Shown here: positions 1 through 6,510 of the stretch, piece by piece
Position numbering within the stretch: position 1 is the first letter of the stretch
How the letters are laid out: the number at the start of each line of letters is the position of its first letter
Origin: Pseudomonadota bacterium
GTDB lineage: Bacteria > Desulfobacterota > Desulfobacteria > Desulfobacterales > Desulfobacteraceae
DNA: 7,807 nucleotides
NCBI GenBank assembly: GCA_018812385.1
Contig: JAHJDU010000433.1
Span: 1-7,807, forward strand
Direction of reading: 5' to 3'
Position numbers and translations under genes: made by a program
The notes under the pieces: model-generated
What the model saw: only the letters and a program-made list of their open reading frames with translations
Databases searched by the model: none
Told to the model about the DNA's origin: nothing

Positions 1-311
1 TCAACAAGGTTGAAGAAGAAGGGTATGATGCAACAACCTATAAGGTTGATTTGAATGGAAAGATTGCATTCCCCTTTATTTGTATTATTATGGTTCTGAC
101 AGGTGCGGCCACTGGTATGCGATCCTTTGTAAAAAGAAATATCCCGGCGGCTATAGCCATTGGTGTTGTGATCGCATTTATGTATTGGACCATGTATGGA
201 TTCTGCTTGTCACTGGGATATGGGACCATTCTGCCGCCCGTCATCAGTGCCTGGGCAGCAAATCTGTTTTTTTTGTGTTTTGGAATCCTTTATTTAATCA
301 ATGCGGAGTAA
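1..311 (+). CDS. lptG: LptG-type LPS export permease (YjgP/YjgQ family), C-terminal fragment
   Basis: This is the 3' end of a gene that begins before the window; the frame is open from base 3 to the TAA at 309-311. The visible ~102 residues open with a short soluble stretch (NKVEEEGYDATTYKVDL), then the family-typical GKIAFPF at the start of a transmembrane helix, followed by two more hydrophobic helices and a LGYGTILPP segment before the last helix. This matches the C-terminal membrane half of LptF/LptG permeases, which form the inner-membrane LptB2FG ABC transporter that extracts LPS and passes it to LptC/LptA. I favour LptG over LptF from the GKIAFPF and G-x-LPP-x-xxAW pattern and from its place just ahead of kdtA; the periplasmic jellyroll domain that would settle this lies outside the window. 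The apparent TTG start at 51 is internal. The downstream gene starts 21 bases after the stop, so they are probably cotranscribed. Confidence 0.85.
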   Translation, partial: NKVEEEGYDATTYKVDLNGKIAFPFICIIMVLTGAATGMRSFVKRNIPAAIAIGVVIAFMYWTMYGFCLSLGYGTILPPVISAWAANLFFLCFGILYLINAE

Positions 312-332
312 TGGCAAAGAAAAGCAAACCAA

Positions 333-1631
333 ATGATTTTTTTGTATAAAACGATAATTAATATTTTATTTATCATTGTCCTTCCGTTTCTGCCATTTAT
401 CTATCTTTTTTCAAAAAAAAGAAGAGCAAATATGGTTTCAAGATTTGGATTAGGAACTGGCCTAAAACCAAAACAAGCCGGAAAAAAAAGAATCTGGATA
501 CATGCCCTTTCCGTTGGTGAAGTCATATCATCTCTGCCATTTGTCAAAGGGTTAAGAGAAAAACACAAAGACTTGGATATTATTTTTACGGCCTCAACAA
601 AGACAGGCTTTGATATGGCAGAGCAATTGTTTTTAAAAAAAGACAAGATCCTGACCGATCAATTGGGATATTTCCCATTTGATCTGGGTTGGTCTGTTAA
701 AAAAATAAGCAGGTCTTTAGAACCTGATGCTGTTGTTATAGTTGAGACAGACTTGTGGCCCAATTTTTTATATGAAATGGAAAAAAGCAAAGTTCCCGTT
801 GTATTAATTAATGCAAGGCTTTCAAAACGTTCTTTAAAGGGATATTTATTTTTCAGAAAATTTTCTTCCATGGTTTTTTCTTCTTTAACACAGATTATGG
901 CACAAACTCCTTTGGATAAAAAACGGTTTCAACTCCTTGGGATTGATAAGCGCAAAATATCTGTCCCGGGAAATATCAAGTTTGACCAAGAGCAGGCTAA
1001 TATAGATGAACCAAAGATGGCAAAATTGAAAGCCAGGTTCGGCATCCAGGACCAAGACCGGGTCTGGATTGCCGGCAGCACACATGAGGGCGAGGAACCT
1101 ATTTTCTTGGATGCCTTTGCATCCGTGAAAAAAAAGATACCAAACTTAAAGTTGATCCTGGCACCACGGGACCCTAAAAGAAGTGAAAAACTGATCAGAC
1201 AGATCCCATCCCATCCCTATCACCCAGTTCTGTTTTCACAGTTAAAGCTGGGCATGAAAAATCATGACCTTATATTTATTGATAGGATAGGGCTGCTTGC
1301 CACCTCCTATGCGATCTGTGATATTGCATTCATTGGTGGCTCTATGGTGCCCCAAGGCGGGCATAACCCTCTTGAGCCTGCCATGTTCGGCAAACCAGTT
1401 CTGTTTGGTCCCCATATGACGGATTTTTTACAGGTCTCAAACCTGTTGGTGAAAGAGAAAGGGGCCTGCCGGGTTGAAACTGCATCGGAAATGGCGGTCA
1501 AACTGGAAGGAATATTGAAAAGCCCTGCCCTGGCAGCACAGATGGGGGAAGCCGGTTACAGGGTTTTTGCCGGCAATGCAGGGGCTGTGGACAGGATCAT
1601 CAACAAGATGGAGGATCTTAACCTTGTCTGA
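333..1631 (+). CDS. waaA: 3-deoxy-D-manno-octulosonic acid (Kdo) transferase
   Basis: The enzyme (also called KdtA) transfers Kdo from CMP-Kdo to the lipid A precursor at the cytoplasmic face of the inner membrane. The 432-residue length is normal. Residues ~5-26 form an N-terminal membrane anchor. The N-terminal GT-B domain carries WIHALSVGE (55-63; the Glu is the expected catalytic base) and VETDLWPN (137-144). The C-terminal domain carries VPGNIKFD (211-218), WIAGSTHEGEE (245-255), APRDPKR and GGSMVPQGGHNPLEP (~335-349), the signature that binds the CMP part of the donor. The ATG at 333 gives the usual LYK-rich anchor start; the upstream sequence is A-rich without a clear Shine-Dalgarno site. 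Whether it adds one, two or more Kdo units cannot be read from sequence. Oddly, GC content jumps from about 34% to about 50% near base 1000, close to the boundary between the two domains. The 3' end overlaps lpxK. Confidence 0.95.
   Translation: MIFLYKTIINILFIIVLPFLPFIYLFSKKRRANMVSRFGLGTGLKPKQAGKKRIWIHALSVGEVISSLPFVKGLREKHKDLDIIFTASTKTGFDMAEQLFLKKDKILTDQLGYFPFDLGWSVKKISRSLEPDAVVIVETDLWPNFLYEMEKSKVPVVLINARLSKRSLKGYLFFRKFSSMVFSSLTQIMAQTPLDKKRFQLLGIDKRKISVPGNIKFDQEQANIDEPKMAKLKARFGIQDQDRVWIAGSTHEGEEPIFLDAFASVKKKIPNLKLILAPRDPKRSEKLIRQIPSHPYHPVLFSQLKLGMKNHDLIFIDRIGLLATSYAICDIAFIGGSMVPQGGHNPLEPAMFGKPVLFGPHMTDFLQVSNLLVKEKGACRVETASEMAVKLEGILKSPALAAQMGEAGYRVFAGNAGAVDRIINKMEDLNLV
1610..1614 (+). promoter_or_regulatory. 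Shine-Dalgarno site deciding the lpxK TTG start
   Basis: A GGAGG core lies inside the last codons of kdtA and is spaced 9 bases from TTG 1624. It is the strongest ribosome-binding sequence I noticed in the window and is the main reason for choosing a TTG start over the upstream ATG at 1576. Its position inside the preceding coding sequence fits translational coupling of the two lipid A enzymes. Confidence 0.6.
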
Positions 1632-2754
1632 ACCATGGTTTTCCAGGCTGGAAAAAAAAATCACCCGGATTTCGGATCAGGACTATGATCCTGCTTTTTT
1701 TTCCTTTGAACAATTGCTGGTGACGGCATCCTGCCTTTACCAGGCCGGTTCAGGTCTTCGGCACAAGCTGTACCGGTCTGGTTTGTTAAAACCCAAAAGC
1801 CTGCCTTGTTTTGTTATCTCCATTGGCAATATCATGGTCGGCGGTGTCGGTAAGACCCCCATGACCATCTACCTGGCTGAACTTTTAACAAAGATGGGAA
1901 AACGGCCTGTTGTCATTAGTCGGGGCTATCAAGGCAGCCTTAAGACCGGGGCAGGGATTGTCAGCAACGGTGAGACCATCTTTTTGGATACAGATGTAGC
2001 AGGAGATGAACCTTATATGATGGCCAGGAGAAAAACTTTTCCTGTTGTGGTGGGAAAGGACCGGTATACAGCCGGGATGCTGGCCATTGAGCAATTGAAC
2101 CCGGATGTAATTGTTCTGGATGATGCCTTTCAGCATGTGAAGCTGGAAAGAGATCTGGATATCCTTTTATTTGACCATGACCGTCCCCTGGGAAACAATC
2201 GGATGTTGCCGGCCGGCAGACTGCGGGAAACGCCGGCCATGTCAAAAAATCGTGTCCATGCCATTGCTTTTACCCGTTGTCCTGGAAAAGATAATTCTGA
2301 AAATCAGGTGAAGGATATAATCAGTCAATTTGACGAGATCCCGTTTTTTAAAACCTGTCACACTCCTTTTCTTTTGCAAATGCTGCCCCGGGAAAAAACA
2401 TCTGACCCTGTCCTGTGTTGTCCAGATACTCTTAAAGACCGCAAAGGACTCTTGTTCTCAGGGATTGCCAATAATAAATCCTTCAAGTATTCTGCAGAGG
2501 AGCTTGGGGTAAATGTGGTGGATCATATTGAATTTAAAGACCATTACAGGTATAAGAAGGCTGATATTATAATGATACAAAAAAGAGCCAGGGAAATCGG
2601 GACTGATTTGATCATCACCACGGAAAAGGACTGGGTAAAACTGGGCCGGGATGTTAAATGGAGTGTGGATCTGGCTGTGATCGGTATCAGGATTACTTTT
2701 GAAAATGCACAAGAGTTTAAAACTTTTATCGGATCAAGGTTAAGTGGTCTCTAA
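1624..2754 (+). CDS. lpxK: Tetraacyldisaccharide 4'-kinase (lipid A 4'-kinase)
   Basis: LpxK uses ATP to phosphorylate the 4' position of the tetraacyldisaccharide-1-phosphate lipid A precursor on the cytoplasmic side of the inner membrane, just before Kdo addition. Numbering from the TTG at 1624 (376 aa): P-loop GNIMVGGVGKTPM (68-80), VISRGYQG (98-104), AGDEP (126-130), VLDDAFQH (164-171) containing the expected catalytic Asp, LPAGRLRE (195-202), FKDHYRY (304-310) matching the catalytic-His motif, and TTEKD (332-336). All family hallmarks are present. Upstream TTG 1567 and ATG 1576 are in frame, but TTG 1624 is preferred: it sits 9 bases after a strong GGAGG (1610-1614) and gives a family-like N-terminus. 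It overlaps the kdtA stop by 8 bases, so translation is probably coupled. The kinase follows the Kdo transferase in gene order although it acts first in the pathway. Confidence 0.95.
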   Translation: MSEPWFSRLEKKITRISDQDYDPAFFSFEQLLVTASCLYQAGSGLRHKLYRSGLLKPKSLPCFVISIGNIMVGGVGKTPMTIYLAELLTKMGKRPVVISRGYQGSLKTGAGIVSNGETIFLDTDVAGDEPYMMARRKTFPVVVGKDRYTAGMLAIEQLNPDVIVLDDAFQHVKLERDLDILLFDHDRPLGNNRMLPAGRLRETPAMSKNRVHAIAFTRCPGKDNSENQVKDIISQFDEIPFFKTCHTPFLLQMLPREKTSDPVLCCPDTLKDRKGLLFSGIANNKSFKYSAEELGVNVVDHIEFKDHYRYKKADIIMIQKRAREIGTDLIITTEKDWVKLGRDVKWSVDLAVIGIRITFENAQEFKTFIGSRLSGL

Positions 2755-2857
2755 TTCAACCAAAACTGACGGTGAAATTAAACAAAAAACTGTCTTGACA
2801 TTGGGGCCACTATAAAGAGATCTCAAAATTTATGAGAGAGGATATCTAAATATAAAA
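2755..2857. other. Intergenic gap between lpxK and the glycosyltransferase block, with a small palindrome
   Basis: This 103-base gap is the longest non-coding stretch in the window and marks the change from roughly 50% GC (lpxK) to an AT-rich gene block. It contains TTGACA (2795-2800) and TATAAA (2811-2816), but only 10 bases apart, so they do not form a standard sigma70 promoter. Just downstream lie an 8-bp palindrome GAGATCTC (2817-2824) and an interrupted palindrome with arms TCTCA (2821-2825) and TGAGA (2833-2837) around an A/T centre. These could be an operator or chance. No hairpin with a T tract is present, so I see no terminator for lpxK here. The start codon at 2858 has only a distant GAGAGG (2834-2842 region) as a possible ribosome-binding site. 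Confidence 0.4.
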
Positions 2858-3787
2858 ATGATTTCATTTATTATCCCGGTATATAATGAAGAGGAGTCTT
2901 TGAAAGAGCTCCATGACAACATCTTTAAAGTTATGAAAGAGGTGGGAAAGCCCTGTGAGATTTTGTTTATTAATGATGGAAGTACAGACCAAAGCCCTGA
3001 AGTAATAAGAGAGATTATCGCAACTGATGATAGAGTGAAAACCGTAAATTTAAGAAAAAATTTTGGTAAATCAGTAGCTCTTAATATTGGATTTAAAAGA
3101 GCTAATGGTGATCTTATTTTTACAATGGATTCGGATCTGCAAGATGACCCAATAGAGATTCCAAATTTTTTAAAAGCAATAGAAGAGGGCGCAGATCTTG
3201 TAACTGGGTGGAAGGTAAATAGACAGGATCCAAAAGAGAAAACAATACCATCCAAGGTTTTTAATACCATCGTTTCTATAATGAGTGGTCTGAAACTCAA
3301 AGATTATAATTGCGGTTTTAAGTGTTATAAAAAAAGGGTAACCCAGGAAGTAAGACTATATGGTGAGTTACATCGGTTTGTGCCATTTCTAGCACACAAA
3401 AAGGGTTTTAAGATAAAAGAGATCCCTGTAAAACATCGCGAACGTAAGTTTGGAGTTTCAAAATTTGGCCCTGAAAGATATGCAAGAGGTTTTTTTGATC
3501 TTTTAACTGTCATATTTATCACAAATTACCTGAAAAGACCCATGCACTTGTTTGGTTGGGTTGGTTCATTCTTCTTTTTTACAGGTTTTTTAATATTTTC
3601 ATACCTGTTTTTCGGGCGTTGGATATTTGGAGAATCCGTTGGTACAAGCCCGCTCTTTTCTATCTCTATACTTATGTTAGGTAATGGTATCCAGATATTT
3701 ATTATAGGTTTAGTAGCAGAGCTTATTGTCCATAATAAAGAGAGGGAGGATCTGGATAGTTATTCTGTCCTGGATGACCTTGAATGA
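2858..3787 (+). CDS. GtrB/ArnC-like polyprenyl-phosphate glycosyltransferase (GT2)
   Basis: A 309-residue family 2 glycosyltransferase of the DPM1/GtrB/ArnC type. These enzymes move a sugar from a nucleotide donor onto undecaprenyl (or similar) phosphate at the cytoplasmic face, making the lipid-linked donor for a periplasmic transferase. Visible in order: IIPVYNEE at the N-terminus, INDGSTD (38-44), NFGKSVALNIGF, the metal-binding DSDLQDDP (91-98), NCGFKCYKK, LHRFVP (171-176), the basic loop KHRERKFGVSKFG (192-204) that contacts the lipid phosphate in GtrB-like proteins, and two C-terminal transmembrane helices (~231-253 and ~268-290). Length and architecture match the family. The stop overlaps the next start (ATGA), coupling it to the GtrA-like gene. 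The sugar (glucose, mannose, galacturonate, aminoarabinose or other) cannot be told from the sequence. It is AT-rich compared with lpxK. Confidence 0.9.
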   Translation: MISFIIPVYNEEESLKELHDNIFKVMKEVGKPCEILFINDGSTDQSPEVIREIIATDDRVKTVNLRKNFGKSVALNIGFKRANGDLIFTMDSDLQDDPIEIPNFLKAIEEGADLVTGWKVNRQDPKEKTIPSKVFNTIVSIMSGLKLKDYNCGFKCYKKRVTQEVRLYGELHRFVPFLAHKKGFKIKEIPVKHRERKFGVSKFGPERYARGFFDLLTVIFITNYLKRPMHLFGWVGSFFFFTGFLIFSYLFFGRWIFGESVGTSPLFSISILMLGNGIQIFIIGLVAELIVHNKEREDLDSYSVLDDLE

Positions 3788-4173
3788 GAATTCTAAAGTT
3801 TTTTGGTTCCTCAGTAATTGCCACAGGAGCAGATCTGTTGCTTTACAGTGGTCTGATCTGCTTTTTGACACCTACCATTTCAAATATAATAAGTGCTGGT
3901 GTGGGGCTTTTGATAAACTTCACACTTCAGCGCAAGTTTGTATTTAATCCAAGTAATCCCATATTTAAGTCATTTATTTTATCCCTGATTTTTTCTCTGT
4001 GTGGACTCTCTTTTGGAACAAGTCTAATCTACCTGTTTACCAACTATACCTTTTTAAAAGAGATCCCTATAATTGCCAAAATTATTACCATCGGCATTAT
4101 ATTTTTTTATAATTACTTCACCCGAAAATTTGCCTTTGGACATAAAGAGGATAAGGTGGATCGACCATGTTAA
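3784..4173 (+). CDS. GtrA-like small four-helix membrane protein
   Basis: A 129-residue protein with four predicted membrane helices (about 5-28, 33-48, 62-85 and 95-114) and the GtrA-family pattern: an N-terminal RILKFFGSSVIATGADLLLY segment, NFTLQRKFVF after helix 2, and YNYFTRKFAF after helix 4. GtrA proteins are proposed to flip polyprenyl-phosphate sugars from the cytoplasmic to the periplasmic side, a role inferred mainly from gtrABC serotype-conversion loci. Start ATG 3784 overlaps the stop of the GtrB/ArnC-like gene in an ATGA, and the end overlaps the next gene by 7 bases. The order GtrB-GtrA-transferase supports a shared lipid carrier pathway. No catalytic motif is expected or seen. 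Confidence 0.88.
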   Translation: MRILKFFGSSVIATGADLLLYSGLICFLTPTISNIISAGVGLLINFTLQRKFVFNPSNPIFKSFILSLIFSLCGLSFGTSLIYLFTNYTFLKEIPIIAKIITIGIIFFYNYFTRKFAFGHKEDKVDRPC

Positions 4174-5612
4174 ACAGGGTTTCAGACTTTGTCTTAAACA
4201 GATTTCCCCTGTTTATTTTTTGTTATTTTGTATTGCAAATTTTAATAAGGGTAATTACAACCAATGGAGTTGAGATTGATGAAAGCGAGCAATTGATGCT
4301 ATCGCAATACTTCTCACTTGGGTATAATGCTCAACCTCCTTTGTACACCTGGGTTCAACGAATATTTTTTAATATCTTTGGTGAAAATATATTTGCAATA
4401 AGTTCTCTAAAAAATCTCCTGCTTTTTTCTACCTATATATTTACATATAAAACAGGACTTCTGATTACTAAAAATAAAAAAGTATCGGCGTTAAGTGCGT
4501 TTTCCCTGTTTTATTTACCACAAATAGTATGGGAAGCACAAATTGATCAGATCCATACAGTATTACTGACTGCATCAACTGCAGCGCTTTTCTATTTTTA
4601 TTTCTATACCCTGAAAAAACAGAATTTAACCGGGTTTATCCTAATTGGTTTAGCTTCAGCATGCGGTGTTTTAGCAAAATATAATTTTATTTTAGTAGAT
4701 TTAGCTTTGATGGTGGCAACTCTGTTTGTGGCAGATTATAGAAAAAAGATATTTACTAAAAAATTAATTGTATCAGTAAGTGTAACAGCTTTGCTGGTTT
4801 TACCACACCTTTTATGGTTTTTAGCAAACAAAGATCTTGCCACATTAGAAACTATGCAACGCATGAGTTTAGATCAAAATGGAAGTTACTTTACAGATAT
4901 ACTTCATGGAATAGTTGAGCTTATAATATCCTACATGGCATTTGTTATACCATTCCTAATCTTTTATATTGCACTGTTCAGGAACTCATTTATTCAAAAA
5001 TTAAACAGACCTTCCAAAGTTTTAACCAACTATATACTGATAAGCTTTATATCTATTTTTGTCATAATTCTAATTATGCAAGTAACAAACATAAAAGAGC
5101 GCTGGCTTCAACCCTATTTGTATATAGCGCCTTTGTTAGCCTTTATGCTCACAGATATAAAATCAATCTCCCAGAAAAAAATAAATATTTTTATATCAAC
5201 AGGTTTATTTTTCTGTTCAGTAGTTATACTAATGATTCCATTAAGAGTTATGCTTGTGGATATGGGTAAAAAACCTCATAGAGCAAACTACCCATTTGAA
5301 CAACTGTCAGAAGAGATTAAAAGCATTGGATTTGATAAAGGGTTGATTTTAACAGAAGATAAATTTATAGGTGGAAATCTAAAACTATTTTTAAATGATT
5401 CAACCATAATAAGTCCATCCATACCTCTACAAAAATTTAAACCAGAAGAAAAAGTGCTAATTGTATGGCAAACAAGGAATCCTATAAAATTTTTAAAGGG
5501 TCTTAATTTAAAAGAATCTTCAAGGGTTGTGCAAAAGGATATACCATTCAGGTACTCTAAAAAGTTTACATATGATATCTCTTTTCAGGTTTATACATAT
5601 GATGGTTTATAA
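4167..5612 (+). CDS. GT39/ArnT-like multi-spanning glycosyltransferase (PMT_2-like)
   Basis: A 481-residue integral membrane protein resembling ArnT and other GT-C fold enzymes that use a polyprenyl-phosphate sugar and act on the periplasmic face. After the first helix (~12-30) comes VEIDESEQ (35-42), where D38/E39 occupy the place of the catalytic acidic pair in the first periplasmic loop; then QPPLYTW (56-62), as in family members. Many helices follow up to about residue 370, including KNLLLF, the SAFSLFYLPQIVWEAQIDQIH region (quoted in part) and AKYNF. A soluble C-terminal part of ~100 residues completes it. A Shine-Dalgarno-like AAGGTGGA (4153-4160) lies 6 bases before the ATG, inside the GtrA-like gene, giving a 7-base overlap. 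The acceptor is unknown: lipid A, core sugar or O-antigen are all possible. Protein mannosylation is less likely in this LPS setting but not excluded. GC is about 31-32% over 4201-4800. Confidence 0.85.
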   Translation: MLNRVSDFVLNRFPLFIFCYFVLQILIRVITTNGVEIDESEQLMLSQYFSLGYNAQPPLYTWVQRIFFNIFGENIFAISSLKNLLLFSTYIFTYKTGLLITKNKKVSALSAFSLFYLPQIVWEAQIDQIHTVLLTASTAALFYFYFYTLKKQNLTGFILIGLASACGVLAKYNFILVDLALMVATLFVADYRKKIFTKKLIVSVSVTALLVLPHLLWFLANKDLATLETMQRMSLDQNGSYFTDILHGIVELIISYMAFVIPFLIFYIALFRNSFIQKLNRPSKVLTNYILISFISIFVIILIMQVTNIKERWLQPYLYIAPLLAFMLTDIKSISQKKINIFISTGLFFCSVVILMIPLRVMLVDMGKKPHRANYPFEQLSEEIKSIGFDKGLILTEDKFIGGNLKLFLNDSTIISPSIPLQKFKPEEKVLIVWQTRNPIKFLKGLNLKESSRVVQKDIPFRYSKKFTYDISFQVYTYDGL

Positions 5613-5630
5613 AACGCAACAAAGGTATCA

Positions 5631-6452
5631 ATGACTATAAAATTGCCACTGCCCCTGTCTGTTTTTATAATCGCAAAAGATGAAGAAGCTCGTATCTTAT
5701 CAGCTGTTAACTCTGTGATTCAATTTGTTGATGAGGTGATTGTTGTTGAATTTGGAAGCAGTGACAGAACTATTGAAATCGCTGAAGCAGCAGGAGCCCG
5801 TGTTGTTCACAACAAGTGGGCAGGATATGGTCAGCAGAAAATTTTTGGTGAATCTTTGTGCAGAAACAAATGGATTTTAAATATCGATGCTGATGAAGAA
5901 GTTACAAAAGAGCTTGCAATAGAAATTCAAATGATGTTTGAGACAGGTCATGTTGAAACAAAGTGTGGTTATAGGATTAAGATTGCCAATACCTTCTGGT
6001 TTGAAGAAAAACCCAAAAAACTTGCATATTGTTCAAACCAAACAAGGCTTTATAACAAAGAAACAGCAGGGTTCAGAAACAGCAGTGTCCATGATTGTGT
6101 GATAATAGATGGCGTAAAAGATAAAACCATTGCGGAAAGAAAATTTGTCGGACAACTCAAACACAAGATTTCCCACAGGTCTTTTTCGTCAATTTTTCAA
6201 TGGACTGAAAAAATTAATAAGTATTCTTCAATGCAGGCTGAGGATGCAGTCAAAAACGGTAAAAAAACGCCTGTAATTAAAGTCGCATTTGGAATGGTTT
6301 TTTCATTTTTTCAAGCATATTTTTTCCAGAGATTTTTTATTTATGGTTTGTATGGGATAGTTTTCAGCAGCATATATGCATACGCACGAATGATGAAATA
6401 CAGTAAAATTCTTGAATTGAATGATAGAAGAAAGAGTGATTTATTGTATTGA
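5631..6452 (+). CDS. WaaE/KdtX-like family 2 glycosyltransferase
   Basis: A 273-residue GT2 enzyme of the type commonly annotated as LPS core glycosyltransferase (WaaE/KdtX-like), expected to act in the cytoplasm on the growing core. Motifs: LSVFIIAKDEEARI (9-22), VDEVIVVEFGSSDRT (33-47), WAGYGQQKIFG (63-73), the DXD-type WILNIDADEEVT (81-92), VHDCV (153-157) and the LKHKISHRSF region (177-185). A hydrophobic or amphipathic stretch near 217-250 probably associates with the membrane. An AAAGG (5621-5625) sits 5 bases before the ATG. The gap after the GT39 gene is only 18 bases, so it is probably in the same transcript. Oddity: where relatives usually have VVDSGSTD or VVDSFSTD, this protein has VVEFGSSD, replacing the nucleotide-binding Asp with Glu at residue 40. 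The remaining motifs look intact, so activity is likely. The exact sugar is unknown. Confidence 0.88.
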   Translation: MTIKLPLPLSVFIIAKDEEARILSAVNSVIQFVDEVIVVEFGSSDRTIEIAEAAGARVVHNKWAGYGQQKIFGESLCRNKWILNIDADEEVTKELAIEIQMMFETGHVETKCGYRIKIANTFWFEEKPKKLAYCSNQTRLYNKETAGFRNSSVHDCVIIDGVKDKTIAERKFVGQLKHKISHRSFSSIFQWTEKINKYSSMQAEDAVKNGKKTPVIKVAFGMVFSFFQAYFFQRFFIYGLYGIVFSSIYAYARMMKYSKILELNDRRKSDLLY

Positions 6453-6454
6453 AA

Positions 6455-6494
6455 AGGTAGCACTTATGGCGGGTGTTATCTGTAATTTTTTTTT
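6455..6494 (+). terminator. Possible intrinsic terminator or attenuator after the glycosyltransferase block
   Basis: The arms 6455-6463 (AGGTAGCAC) and 6473-6481 (GTGTTATCT) can form a 9-bp stem with two G-U pairs around a 9-base loop. Four bases later comes a run of nine T (6486-6494). This resembles a Rho-independent terminator, although the stem is weaker and the gap to the T run longer than in textbook examples. It falls just after the stop at 6452 and before the ELM1-family gene, so it may end or reduce transcription of the AT-rich block. It overlaps a mini-ORF whose ATG lies in the loop. Confidence 0.4.
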
Positions 6495-6510
6495 GGATGA
6501 TACTAATTGA
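6466..6510 (+). CDS. Possible 14-residue leader ORF ahead of the ELM1-family gene
   Basis: An ATG at 6466, preceded at 8 bases by AAAAGG (6452-6457), opens a 14-codon frame (MAGVICNFFLDDTN). Its TGA (6508-6510) overlaps the TTG start of the next gene in the string TTGA. That arrangement is typical of translational coupling and could compensate for a weak TTG start. The ATG lies in the loop of the hairpin described at 6455-6494 and the ribosome-binding bases lie in its left arm. Against it: a frame this short arises easily by chance, and no residue is repeated as in classical amino-acid attenuators. I list it as a candidate only. Confidence 0.2.
   Translation: MAGVICNFFLDDTN

Noticed and set aside
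311..349. Twelve-codon ORF (MAKKSKPNDFFV) starting on the lptG stop and running into waaA
   Set aside because: It is very short, out of frame with waaA and has no family resemblance. The waaA start at 333 already gives a normal N-terminal anchor, so neither a leader nor a frameshift need be invoked.
2768..2794. GACGGT / ACTGTC inverted repeat as an lpxK terminator
   Set aside because: The stem is only about 6 bp with one G-U pair and a 15-base loop, and no T tract follows.
2795..2816. TTGACA plus TATAAA as a sigma70 promoter for the glycosyltransferase block
   Set aside because: The two hexamers are only 10 bases apart, far from the usual 16-18, and no good -10 lies at the correct distance from TTGACA nor a good -35 before TATAAA.
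2830..3300. 156-codon open frame on the minus strand opposite the GtrB/ArnC-like gene
   Set aside because: It lies wholly antisense to a gene with clear GT2 motifs and its translation shows no recognisable domain; AT-rich coding sequence easily leaves such open antisense frames.
6484..6510. Programmed frameshift on the T9 run joining the mini-ORF to the ELM1-family gene
   Set aside because: A shift into the ELM1 frame would meet in-frame TGA (6498-6500) and TAA (6504-6506) stops before TTG 6507, so no fusion product is possible.
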